Positions 42,839 to 54,432 of a stretch of 64,000 bases of DNA are shown one piece after another. Position numbers and translations under genes: made by a program. Origin of the DNA: Branchinecta lynchi (lineage: Eukaryota; Arthropoda; Branchiopoda; Anostraca; Branchinectidae); assembly GCA_023053575.1 (NCBI GenBank), contig JAKZAP010000014.1, positions 19,742,938-19,806,937 on the forward strand. Reading direction: 5' to 3'. The notes under the pieces are model-generated. The model ran no database searches. It had not been told where the DNA came from and saw only the letters and a list, made by a program, of their open reading frames with translations. Each line of letters starts with the position of its first letter. Within the stretch, counting starts at the first letter, position 1.

Positions 42839-42974
42839 AATTTCAATCCCCTCCCCCACCCCTAAATGTAGAGCTACAAAGCCCATCTACGAACTTGACT
42901 GGTCCGACGACCCAACGAACCTTCTCACCAAGTTTCATCAAAATATCTCATTCCCTTCGAGAGTTATCGTGCTT

Positions 42975-43048
42975 ACAGACGGACGGACGGACAGACGGAC
43001 GGACGGACGGACGGACAGACGGACGGACGGACGGACGGACAGACGGAC
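42975..43048. repeat. GACGGACG/GACAGACG microsatellite
   Basis: About 74 bases of ACGG/ACAG units between the family B 5' palindrome and its body. Confidence 0.95.
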
Positions 43049-43823
43049 AACTTTTGCGATGTCATAGGTATCCCTCCACTTACGTTTTGGGATCCCAAAG
43101 ATAGTTCCAAATAGAGGAAGGTATAACAGAAAAGCGCTTGGTAGTTTATATAATAGTTTCTGTTCTCCCTCTGTCTGCAACCTTTCCGGAATTTTTGGTA
43201 TTCTGAGGCTAAAAGATTTAAAACGCATCAGAACTTATTATTTCAAGTATTGTAAATTTCTCTTGTACCTTCCTCGACGTTATAGGAATTCCCGTATAAC
43301 TGCAACTTTTTTGCCCTCTGATCCTTGTGCAAAATTATCTTCAATTGCCCAGGACCTTCACGTTTCTGCCCTTGACCATTTCTCCGCACTCCATCTAGGA
43401 AGAAGATTTTTTAGACCCGATTAGTCCCTTTTTTTTCTTCTTTTTATTGTTTATTTTTTGATCCTGTGCATTTACTACATTATTGAAAGCTCAGTGTACT
43501 TTTTCCTCTTTTTATTGTTTATACTGCACTATTTCCTCTCCTTAAGTGCGGTAATAAAATCATCATCATCATCATACTTACCAATTAATCTCATGCTTTA
43601 TTTTGCTGAATCTGCACTCGTTTGAAATTGCACGTAAAATTACTAGCCCAAGTCATGCATCCATAGCAGTCCATAGTTTCACAAGAGATAGCACAAGGAT
43701 GCACAATTTCAACAGATAACACGTGTGTTATACACACGATGTTATCTGTTATGGTTAGCACCTAGCGCCACTGGTTAGCACGACGCAGGCTTTTGTGCGG
43801 AACTCATGTTGTACTGCTCCTAA

Positions 43824-44372
43824 AGCATTGTCCTAATAGGTGTAATAAGCTGAATAACGCTATACGCGATATTTACGTTTTAATACACACGCCCGTTCAA
43901 ATACGAACCCGAGAGGCTCTTATCAATGCAGCGAGCGGTGTTGCCAAGGTCTTACAGTGTGTCGAGTTTCTGAAGATCAGAAAAGTGTTCTTTGTGTTAC
44001 TTGAATTACTTGAATTTGACGCCCAGTATATTCTAAAAAGCAGTTAAATATACGGATGGGCAACATTGGTCTTCGAAGTAGCATTAAGCAGTCGCAACAG
44101 AACAAAACATGTTATTTTGAAGAAAAGTTGTTTCTTCAGCTTCTAACAAAGTAGAACTTTACTGCTTGCCGTGGCAACTCTGACGGCGCTGCTCCTTCCT
44201 CGGCCCGCTGGCGGAACCAACCAAGCGATCTGATTGGCCCTGCATACGCTAGAATAGAACGCTAGTCTATTTTCCTTATTCACCTTATTACAGCGCGCTC
44301 CGAGGAAAAGAGGAATCTGTAATAAGTCTTAAACGCGGTAATACACCTTATTACACCTATTAGGACAATGCT
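43824..44372. mobile_element. MITE with TAA duplication
   Basis: 549 bp. Perfect inverted termini of 26 bp starting AGCATTGTCCTAATAGGTGT; TAA at 43821-43823 and 44373-44375. A 3-bp TWA duplication suggests PIF/Harbinger. Confidence 0.85.
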
Positions 44373-44386
44373 TAACAAATAGCGTA

Positions 44387-44773
44387 AAGCCACTTTCACA
44401 CTGACGCGCCGAGAGGCTTTCAAACTAAGCTACGCAAGCTCTGCGTCACGCTTGCGGTGCCGCAACGAGATCTGACGCAGACAAGAAAAACGCAACGCAA
44501 GAATGCTATTCTTGCATTGTTTCGACGCATACGCATCAGATTTTTCCTTGAAAACTGGAAGTTTTGGAGAAAAACTGGAGGAAACATGAAGAAAATCTTG
44601 GTAAAGATGAAACGAGGATTCAGCATAAGAAACCGAGAAAGAAAAACGTAAATACACATCCAGCTCGAAAGCTTGTCGCGCAGGTGTGAAAGATACGCTA
44701 CGCAACCTGTACGCAGCGCAAGAGAAACGCATACGCAGCGCATCGCAACGACGCGTCAGTGTGAAAGCGGCTT
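44387..44773. mobile_element. MITE with 22-bp inverted termini
   Basis: 387 bp; AAGCCACTTTCACACTGACG at 44387 and CGTCAGTGTGAAAGCGGCTT ending 44773, one mismatch. Interior rich in ACGC/GCGT words. Target duplication not resolved. Starts 14 bases after the previous MITE. Confidence 0.8.
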
Positions 44774-44950
44774 CAAGCTACGTCGTCTTTCCTGAGGGGA
44801 ATCATTGAGTGATAACTAGTTCGGATTGTTGCTAATCGGCCCCTCCATAACCTCACTGAATAATAGAAGTATTTGCCGTTTGTGATTGGTGGGTTTGGAG
44901 TTTATTATTTAATTATCGTTGTTATTCTTGTTGTTGTTCTAGTAAGTAAC

Positions 44951-45364
44951 GGTCCTCTCGAAAACGGGACCCGTTACCCCTTGCCACGGGACCCTTCTGG
45001 CTAACGAAAACAGGACCCCTTGAAAACGAAAAAGGGACCCATCTAGCTAACTGAAAACAGGACCCCTTGCAAACGAAAACGGACCTACCTTCTTAATACG
45101 GACAAAGGACAAAATTTCTGAACAATGGACACGTAAATTTATAGAAAAAAGTTAAAAGGAATACAAAAAACCGTCTATATAGTTATTCCTTTTCATTCAC
45201 TCCGTTTGAGTTGCTAGTCCTCACTGAAACATTTTTTTTATTCTCCTCTACTATTTTTAATAGAAAGTTGAGGGTCATTTTTTTTTTAAATTATGTGTCC
45301 GCTGTAAGTATTGTAGAGGAAAGTCCCGTTTTCGTTTGCAAGGGGTCCTGTTTTCGAGAGGACC
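44951..45364. mobile_element. hAT-like MITE
   Basis: 414 bp; termini GGTCCTCTCGAAAAC and GTTTTCGAGAGGACC, with 8-bp duplication TAAGTAAC at 44943-44950 and 45365-45372. Interior repeats GGACCCCTTG...ACGAAAACGG words in both orientations. Flanking sequence ends in AATAAAG...ATAATAATAAT (45386-45410), a LINE-like 3' tail. Confidence 0.88.
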
Positions 45365-45410
45365 TAAGTAACGGCTTTCTGATGAAATAAAGATTGATAA
45401 TAATAATAGT

Positions 45411-47272
45411 CTGCACTGCCAAGAAAGCCGAAAAGTTCCGACAGCATGAGGAACAACAAAAAGAGTCAGCAGATGTTTTTCCGGCGGCGTTTTGGCACTT
45501 CATGTGTGTTATAACGTTCAATGCGTAGCGTTTGCAAAATCAAAACAGCTAACTAACATCCTAAGTGTTATCTGCTGGGACAGCGCAACTTTGTGTTATC
45601 AGCTATGAAGCTTCTGACAATGTAGTGTACCTGCAGCTCACTTCTACAGTAGGAACGCAATGCGAGCATCGGAGGATTTCTAATACTCTATATATAAAAA
45701 AAGAAGAAAAAGAAAAAAGAAGAAAAAGAAAAGAAAAATCCAATACTCGCTAGTGATCCTCAGGAAGAAGGAGTAAACGTGTCCGTAACGACTCAGACTC
45801 AACGATTCAAATCCTATCACAGCGATCTTTCGGAGCAGCTGTGATACCGTTTCTTCATTTCTTCTGCACATATCCGGAGATTCTGCATCGGCAGGGACAG
45901 ATAGTCATCAAGAGTGTTGTACAGAGCTATCTGTATGCGCTGCTTTAGGATATTGGTTTGTTCATTGGTTATTCAAGATTACGTTTAAGGCGCAGAATTT
46001 CTGAGATATACGTGCTATTCGCGAATATGTGTGGTAAATTTTCATCCCCGCCGGGGCTTGCTGTGGTAAAAATAAATAGGCATGGTTTCTATTATGTGTG
46101 TTAAAAATTATACATTACCAATCACTATCACAGCAATGCATTTCCATCATGTGACTACTAAAGAAGAAAGAGAGAAACGTTTAAGGAGAGATATTTGTGA
46201 TATAAATGTAGCTGAATGAGCTCCTTGAATGAAAGTCAGTCGTATTTAAGTATATTACTAATTATGTTTACAAGCTTTTACCTTATCTGGAATAATAAGA
46301 GCAATCCTGGTAGGTTCATAACTATCGAGAAATATGCACTAGTCCAAGTCCAACAGACACGTAGCAACAGATATTATACTGGATTCTGGATTGTTTTGAA
46401 ACCGCTAGAGTCTGCTCGAAAATTCCGCATGAAAGGGATTCATTGTCAGGCTTAAGGCTCTATTTTGAAAATCTGCGCATGCGTGTTTCAAACGTCGGCG
46501 AGCGGCGTACATCTAGATTTCAAGTTGAACGGCTGCAGAGGATAAGGCTTACAACGCGGAGTATTTTTATTCGTGTTAAACATAAGCGTGAACAAGCGTG
46601 CCATGCATTAAATAAAAAAAAACTTTCACACTTTTCCGCCGGCCGTGAAACCTGCGATATCGGAAACCAAAGTTTATTATGAAACACATTTTTTGTTACA
46701 TGGTGGAGATTTCAAACAAAACTTTCCCTTGCTGGGCTCTGTTTTTGACGAATTCTCACAAAATAGACGTTCTCTAGAGGGAATGTAGCCAGGAGCTTCG
46801 GTCTGAAAATAGAAAAGAAACTTTAGCCTACTCGGAAGCGACTACAATCTTCTTTACAAGTACTTGTAAAGGAACAGCCCTTCTCGACTGTAGAACATAA
46901 TAATAATAATAATTCCTTTATTCTCCATAATAGCATAAGAAACACGCTAGCTTCGGATAGTCAATTACATGTTAATATACTTATTTTCAACACACTTAAA
47001 AAAAAAAAAAAAAAAACAGCCTCAGGAATACGAACTGTCATACTTCATTCACGGCGTAGCTGGAAAACCCAGCTGGTTACTGGAGCGGGTAGCCTGGAAA
47101 TGTCGAACGGCTCAGGAAACTTGGAGTCTCGACCAGCCCCTCACGCTCTCACTACCCCTCACTCCATCTTCGCCGGCGTCTCGATTTTTAGTTTTCGCTA
47201 GATGACACACTACTACTGCGAAGCGTAGCAGGTTCTCTAGCTTTTTGGACAGATAGAAGATAGAAAGAATGA
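45411..47272. other. no supported gene
   Basis: Holds a partial family H end (45560-45625, GTGTTATCTGCTG...CTTCTGACA), a purine tract AAAGAAGAAAAAG at 45698-45740 and an AAT run at 46898 that looks like a minus-strand LINE tail. Confidence 0.5.
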
Positions 47273-47280
47273 TAACAAAG

Positions 47281-47624
47281 TAGTGTTGGGCGATATTTGG
47301 ATTTTTCGATATATCGATATTTTCACTTTCGATATTCGATAATCGATATATCGATATCGATATTTCTTTAGTATGTTTCACTATAGGATACGTCTCGTTT
47401 CGCCAAAATTTACTAACGAAATTGTCGTTAAATAGCATCTTGCATCATCTCAAACTCTGAATAAATAAGAACTGAATTACGAAGACATATTGCTCCAATT
47501 TCGGATATATAAATGTAGGTTATGTTGGATTATTTACAATAATTTACAATAATAATATTCGATATCGATATTTGGTCCGATATATCGATATATCGTTATC
47601 GAAATCGAATATCGCCCAACACTA
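47281..47624. mobile_element. hAT-like MITE rich in ATCGAT
   Basis: 344 bp; termini TAGTGTTGGGCGATATT and AATATCGCCCAACACTA, exact 8-bp duplication TAACAAAG at 47273-47280 and 47625-47632. Subterminal arms are runs of GATATCGAT words and can fold on themselves. Confidence 0.92.
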
Positions 47625-47632
47625 TAACAAAG

Positions 47633-49528
47633 TAAATAGACAGGAGTAAAAAAAATAGAAAGATAGAAAGAGATTAGATAGAAAGGTTTTGCTACGACAG
47701 AAAACTTAGTTCTAACAGACCCCCAACACGCCATTTAGCTTGATACCAGGTCATCTTTGTGTCATCTTTTTTTTTTTTTTTAAATCCATCTGGAGACATA
47801 CCGTTTTCGAGTTTTTGATGGATTGACAACTTTAACGATCAGATAAAATGTGTGAGACAAGAGATGGACTTGTAAGTAGGACAACTTGTCGGCTGCTAAG
47901 ACCAAGGTTGCTCTTCCGGCGGTGATAAGGGCTAGCAACTTGTGTCAATTAGTGTGCTAGTTCTTTCCGATGCATGTGATGGGAAGAAAATTGGTTTCCA
48001 CATCCATCACCAAGACAGACTTGTGAGTAAGAATCGGTTGTTGGACCATTCAGCGATGAGGGGTTAAATCTGTGTTATTGACTGTTTCTTATTATTTGTT
48101 TCCGATGTACTTCAGGGTAAGAACATTCGTTTCCATGTCTATCACGGTCACCTAGGATAAGGTGTTTTTCGCAACGTTTACAGACAATGATGTAACACGA
48201 TGACGTAGTTTCGTAATTAATTTATCTTTGATGGTATGATTCTGGAAGGACACGAATAGCTTGCTGCAACGTCAGTATTTTTTTTTATTTCTTCTTCCTA
48301 AATTCTATTGTAAAATTTCCAAGGGGTTGAAACCTTGATTGTTATGGGCATATTAAGAAGTAGCCTATAAGGTGTAAAAAGAAGAACAAGAGCTAATAGC
48401 TTCTATCGCGCTTGTACAGTTCCTCAAAGAACAAAACATTTACTAGCAATAGTAAAGTCCACGATTATAGAAGGTAAAGTTCAGCTGGCCGTAAAGTGGA
48501 CTTTGGTATTAAATTCATCTTGATAAAGCGGAAAAGAAGTAAACGGCGGTATCATCATTTCCAAAACCTATTCGACTTTCAAGTTCTGGAGGTTCAAATT
48601 TTCGTGGGTATTGAGGGATTTGAGGGAATTGACTCGGCAGATCTTGGTTTACCGGAACCTAATAAGCGGTTGAAAACAAATTAAACCGAATTGTACTTCG
48701 GAACACCTTTGTAAGAGCCGACCAAAGGTTGTTCCAGTGCTTCACGTTGCCTAGTAGATCTGTTTGATATTCTTTAAGGACCCGTTGTCTCTATAATGCT
48801 AATGCAAGCTACTTCTATAACGGCATTCATTAATTCTTAAGTCAGGAGAACCAAACATCCTACGTTATATTCTAAGCCCGCTAACGATACTTGACTAATC
48901 TTTGTGTACATTGCTATTGATACATAACACCGGCGATCTGAGTTTTGCCGACTTTTTGCTAGGAGTCAATGGACCTGGGAACATGCTTACAACATACGAA
49001 GCCGTGGATAATTCGTTAAAAGGCAGAGCCTAGTTTTACAGCTTTCAAATAGTTTTGAGTACTGGAAAATAAATATTAAAAGTGCCAGGTGTGCTTTGAA
49101 GTAAAAAAAAAAGGAAAAAAAAAAGTAAAAAGTATGATCGGAAATCATGCCTTACCTTTAATCCAAGGGTACTGTTGTCAGGTCATTCGGACATGGTCGC
49201 TTTACTGGTTTCCAGGATCTGGGAGGGATCGTCTTCGCTTACCATGAGCACCAAGGCAGGAGTGACCATAACTTGCACACAGGGCTGCGAATCTTCTTCC
49301 TAAAATATTTTTTTTTTCCGTGGAACAATGGGGTCAAAATCCGCCCTTTCAGTCTTTAGAAACTCAAAACTTGCAATCCGGGGTTTTCGGAGGTACCGAT
49401 CTCGGTTCTGTCCTACAAACAAATCCAGATAACTTTTAGAGCCACACTGCTGTTGCCGGAAAAAGAGAGAGAATTTATTGCAAAACATAATGAACACATG
49501 TGCGCATATTTCACAAATGTGGCGTTTT
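47633..49528. other. no supported gene
   Basis: Stop-rich sequence with short A tracts near 49105-49127. ORFs up to 62 codons show no motif. Confidence 0.5.
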
Positions 49529-50683
49529 TGGGATCCCAAAACGTAAGTGGAGGGATAACTATGACATCGCAAAAGTTGTCCGTCTGTCCGTCCGTCCGTC
49601 CGTCTGCCAGCACGATAACTCTCAAAGGGAATGAGATATTTTGATGAAACTTGGTGTGAGGATTTTTGGGTCAAGAGTAAGCTCGAATTCGTAGATGGGC
49701 TTTGTAGCCCTATATTTAGGGGTGGGGGAGGGGGTTTAAATTAAGGGGCAAGTAAAATATTTTTAAACAGCTAATGAGACAGTCGATTATGGGGTAAGAA
49801 GACACTGAACACGATGGTGGAAACCATTTTCTCGCTGGATAAGTAGTTCGTCCGGAATCCGGCCCAAACCGGAAAGTTTGTTAAAAGTAAAAGTTTTATT
49901 TTAACTTGATTGGATGTTTAATTTAGGGGTAAGAAGACATGCTGAACACGATGGTGATAACAATTTTTTGCCGGACAAGTAGTTAGCCCGGAATCCGGCC
50001 AAAACCGGAAAATCTGTTAAAAGTTAAAGTTTTATTTGAAGTTAATTATATGTTCGGTTTAGGGGTACGAAGACATGGTGAACACGATCGTGAAAATCAC
50101 TTTCTCGCCGGGCAAGTAGTTCGCCCGGAATCCGGCCAAAACCGGAAAATTGTTAAAAGTATTTGTAGTTGATTAGATATCCGATTTAGGGGTAAGAAGA
50201 GATGCTGAAACCATGTCTGACAGCCATTTTGTACCCGGACGTACAGTTCGCCCGGGATCCGGCTGGAACCGGAGATTTTTTTTAAAGTTAAATTTTAATT
50301 TGAAGTCGATTAGATGTTCGATATAGGGGAAAGAAGAAACGCTGAGCGAGACGCTGAGCGAGACGCTGAGCGAGACGCTGAGTTCGATTTTAGCTTCTTT
50401 TTTTTGCCGGACAGGTGGTTCCGGAATTCGGCCGAAACCGGGAAATTCGCAGAAGTAAGGCGGGAAGTTTTCGTCAAAATAGATATGACTTATAGGGGTA
50501 AACACAAACATGCTGAATCCATATCTTCTCAGGTGATTAGCTTTTTGGCCTTAATCTGTTTCTGAATTTTAATAGTAAAAATGTTCAAGGAGTCTGGCGA
50601 CGACTGGATCTGACGTAGACAAGACCCAATTGTCAGGATCAAATATTGAATTTTTGGGATCCCATCGAAACCTTTGGTCTTGT
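49529..50683 (+). mobile_element. family B element, copy B3
   Basis: 1155 bp from TGGGATCCCAAAACGTAAGT to TTTGGTCTTGT. Contains the GTCC microsatellite (49577-49605), tandem core units spaced 136, 137 and 127 (landmark CCGGAA at 49870, 50006, 50143), and a local 12-bp repeat. Confidence 0.85.
50341..50384 (+). repeat. 12-bp tandem repeat GCTGAGCGAGAC
   Basis: Three and a half copies inside one unit of B3; absent from other units. Confidence 0.95.
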
Positions 50684-51135
50684 TGTTATTTGACTGTTAG
50701 ATTTCGGCAATGGCTCACCTTTGTATTTGCTGAATATTTCAACCATGGAGGGCAAGCACATAGATGTACCACAAATCCGAAAGATTAAGTTCAAGATTCA
50801 AAGATTAAGTTTAAGTTTAAGTTTCTGGTAATAGCGGACAAACAAAATAATGCATTTTTATCGGGTTTTAAGGCCTATTTAAATAAATAAACTGTAACTA
50901 GACTGTCCGTTTACTACTCCGTTAAACTTTTCAAATGTTTCGACCGTGCGAAAACTTTTCAGAAAAGTAAGCAGTTTCTACGCGCCTAAACGTAAATGAC
51001 GAGTTTATCTTAGACTTCGAATAGTTATCCGTCCGTCTGCCCATTTTGTTCGCAGGTTACCTTGCAAACCTATAATTGCGTTCTTGTCTCAATTCTCCTT
51101 AAAGGTTCTCCTCACAATTCTCCTATTTCGTGTTT

Positions 51136-51856
51136 TGTGATCCCAAAACGTAAGTGACGGGATACCCATGACTTCATAAAAGTTGTCCGTCCGTGCCGAC
51201 AACTCTCGAAGGGAATGAGATATTTTGTTCAAACTTGGTGTGAGGATCTTTTTGGTCAAATGACAGCTCGAATTTGTAGATGGGCTCCATAGCCCTAGGA
51301 ATGGTGGTTCAGATTAAGGGGCGATCAAAATATTTGTTTAAAGGTGATGAGATAGTCGATGTAGGGGTAAGGAAACATGTTGAATACGTATCTGACATTT
51401 ATTTTCTCCCCGGACATATAGTTCGCTCGAAATCCGGCCAAAACCGGAAAATCTTTTAAAAGTTTTATCTGAAGTCCATTAGCCTAGAGGTTCGATTTAG
51501 GGTTAAGGAGACAAGAGTCCGTGTACGAAATTTTTTTTCTAACCGGACAAACAGTTCGCATAAATCAGGTGAAAACCGGAAAATTTGTCGAAAGTAAAAA
51601 ATTTATCTGAAGTTGATGAGAGGTTCGATGTAGGGGTAAGAGGACATACTGAATTCTTTTTTAGCTTTCTTTTCTTGCCCGACAAGTAGATGAGTGCATC
51701 AGAAAATCTTTATAGGGGTAGGCTAAGGAGATAATTAATTTTGAAGTTCTTTTCGTTAGTTAGCACGTTTGGCAGAAGTAAATTTGTTTCGGAAGTGGGT
51801 TAGAGATTCGTTATTAGAGTCAAAACACATGCTGAAACCGCATCAGAACTTATTTT
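51136..51856 (+). mobile_element. family B element, copy B4 (left part)
   Basis: 5' palindrome mutated to TGTGATCCCAAAACG; microsatellite almost lost. Core units run to 51856, where copy B5 interrupts; the unit resumes at 52817 (GACAAAGAATTTGTCCAGAA) to about 52870. The 3' end is missing. Confidence 0.7.
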
Positions 51857-52816
51857 TGGGATCCCAAAATGTAAGTGGAGAGATACCAATGACATGACAA
51901 AAGTTGTCCGTCTGTCCGTCCGTCCGTCCATCCGTCCGACCGTCTGTCCGTCAGTGCGCACTATAACTCTCGAAGGGAAATAGATATTTTGATAAACTTG
52001 GTGTGAGGATTGTTTGGGTCAAGAGTAAGGTCGAGTTCGTAGATGGGATCTGTAGCCCTACATTTAAGGGTGGGGGAGGGGGTTTAAATTAAGGGGCAAA
52101 TGAAATATTTTTAAATATAAAATATGATAGTTGATTATTGGGTAAGAGGACATGCTGAACATGATGGTACATTTTGTCATCGGACAAGTAGTTCGCCCGG
52201 AATCCGGTCAAAACCGGAAAGTTTGTTAAAAGTAAAAGTTTTATTTGAAGTTGATTAGATGTTCGACTTAGGGGTAAGAAGACATGCTGAACACGAGGGT
52301 GAAAACCGTCTTTTCACCGGACAAGTAATTAGCCCGGAATCCGGCCAAAACCGGAAAGTATGTTAAAAGTAAAAGTTTTATTTGAAGTTGATTCGATGTT
52401 CGATTTAGGGGTACTAGGGCTACATACTGAACCCTTATGTGAAAAGTATTTTCTACCCGGACAACTTGTTCGCCCGGAATCAGGCCAAACCGGAAAATTT
52501 GTTAAAAGCAAAAGTTTTATTTTAAGTTGATTAGATTACAAATTTAGGGGTAAGAAGACATTGAATCTGTATATGACAACCTTTTTTTTTTTTTAACGGG
52601 ACATATAGTTAGTTCGGAATCCGGTTGAAACCGGATTTTTTTTTATAAGTTAAAGTTTTACTTGAAGTTGATTAGATGTTCTTTATACGGATAAGGAGAT
52701 ACGCTGAATTCGTTTCTGAACTTGCTTTGTTTTTCTGGACAAGTATGGTAGTTCGTTCGCAATTGTCTGGATCAAATATTAGATTTTTGGGATCCCATCG
52801 AAACCTTAGGTCTTGT
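51857..52816 (+). mobile_element. family B element, copy B5, nested in B4
   Basis: 960 bp, TGGGATCCCAAAATGTAAGT to TTAGGTCTTGT, with a GTCC/GTCT microsatellite at 51905-51950. Bounded by T runs that rejoin a single B4 unit. Confidence 0.82.
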
Positions 52817-52979
52817 TTTTTAGCTGACAAAGAATTTGTCCAGAAGCTGGCAAAACCTTGGATTTTGATCGCAGAGAAAGTCAATTCTGAAGTCCTATAG
52901 AGCTTTGATTTGTCGGTATCGAGAACTGAGAAGATAGAAAACAGTAATTTGTAAGAGAAGGGGGGATTGGGGGGACTCC

Positions 52980-54190
52980 CCCCCCCCGGAGGTCTTCGGA
53001 AAGTACTTTCTTCGGGTGATGCCCGGCCTCCGCGCCGACAAAACACAGATGAAATAAAATTTTGTATTATTTTGTCGGTCGACTCGTCGGCACATAGTGT
53101 TTTTGGGATCCCAAAACGTAAGTGTAGGGATACCTATGACATCGCAAAAGTTGTCCGTCTGTCCGTCCGTCGTCCGTCTGTAAGCACGATAACTCTCGAA
53201 GGGAATGAGGTATTTTGATGAAACTGGTGGGAGGATCTTTGGGTCAAGGGAAAGGTCGAGTTCGTAGATGGGCTCTGTAGCCCTATATTTAAGGTTAGGG
53301 GAGGGGTTTCAAATTAACGGGCAAACAAAAATATTTGTTAAAAGCTATTGAGATAGTTGATTTAGGGGTAACCGAGACATGCTGAATCCAAAAATGAAAT
53401 TTATTTTCTCGCCGGACAAGTAGTTCACCAGGAGTCCGGCGAAGTTCGGTTAGAGCAGTCCCTACTCCTTTATTCTCAAACCGGTATAGCTCTGCGCGCG
53501 TGGATGACGACATTCATTTGTTTCTTCTATGGAAGTCGGAGAGTCTAGTGTAATCGAAGCTCGACGGGGTTGATATGTAATGTTCAAACGAGGAAATATG
53601 TTGTTCAAGCGAGGATGTTGTTCGAGGGGGTTTCATTGGTAAAGTACAGGTCAAGTTCGTAGATGGGTCCTTTAGTCCTATCTGGTTCCGGTCCTATTTC
53701 GAATTTACGGTAAAAACATGTATTCCTTATAATATTCCCTGGCGGATTAACTGAAAAGAACCAAGGTGTAGCCAGCTCCCTGGTGAAAGTACACCTTGGT
53801 TACACTAGTAAGATATTCATTGAGGGGGTAAGGAGATCCGCTGAATCCATGTCTGGCCTTAGTTTTCTTGCTGGACAAATGGTTCATCACGAATTCGGCT
53901 GGAACTGGAAATTTGGTTGAAGCTCAAAAGTTGTTTCCGAAATCGGTTAGAGATACGGTATCGGGGCAAGGAGACATGCTGGATCCATTTTTGAACTTTA
54001 ACAGTAAAAATCTTCAAGGAATCTGACGAAGACTGAATGACGAAGACATGACCCAATTGTTTGAATCAAATGCTAGATTTTTGGAATCCCATGAAAACTT
54101 TGGTCTTGTTTTACACGCATGAAATCAACTTTTGCAATTATCTGTTGGGCAAAACACAGAAGAAACTAGACCTACGTTGCCCGGGCAACG
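52980..54190 (+). repeat. family E repeat split by B7
   Basis: Flanks at 53030-53103 and 54110-54165 match the array at 57.95-58.6 kb (CTCGTCGGCACAT, GGGCAAAACACAGA). Confidence 0.6.
53104..54109 (+). mobile_element. family B element, copy B7, nested in family E
   Basis: 1006 bp, TGGGATCCCAAAACGTAAGT to TTTGGTCTTGT. Outside it, CGTCGGCACATAGTGTTTT and TACACGCATGAAATCAACTT join into one family E unit. Confidence 0.82.
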
Positions 54191-54432
54191 TGAAGTGTTG
54201 CGGCAACCTTTGTCCGGCTTCGCCGGCTAAAGTGTTGCGGTTTCTTCGGTTTCTGTTGCGGTTCGGTAAAGTGTTGCGGTTTCTTCTTGGTTTTGTTTCT
54301 TCGCTGTCGGTTAAATGCTGAAATTGTCAACTTATCGAAGCTTTTAAAACGGTATGTTCTAAAAAGAATAATCACATAATCAAAAGATGTTCTTTAGCGT
54401 TGTAAAACCAACAACAAAACAATATCGGAAGA

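Larger units (their letters stand above)
41641..43097 (-). mobile_element. family B element, copy B2, in a LINE
   Basis: 1457 bp. Minus-strand 5' end TGGGATCCCAAAACGTAAGT at 43097, GTCC/GTCT microsatellite at 42975-43048, 137-bp tandem core, and 3' hairpin ACAAGACC...GGTCTTGT at 41641. The RT codons GGA and AAG abut it directly, so there is no target duplication. Confidence 0.85.
41240..43580 (+). pseudogene. LINE RT fragment split by a family B element
   Basis: 41240-41640 has LPQGRVLSPFVFK and INYIAYADDILLISRTKSGL with a frameshift between them. The frame then resumes at 43098 as KIVPNRGRYNRKALGSLYNS and RTYYFKYCKFLLYLPRRYRN to FFRPD and TAG. A 3' tail of ATC repeats follows AATAAA at 43553. 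The joined ends GYG + KIVPNR match the intact pattern GYSKIVSNR seen at 22.7 kb. Confidence 0.85.

Noticed and set aside
42301..42865. Series of similar ~72-96 codon ORFs (MGRIPGEILV...)
   Set aside because: They arise from the 137-bp repeat, whose length shifts frame at every unit, so they are not a protein family.
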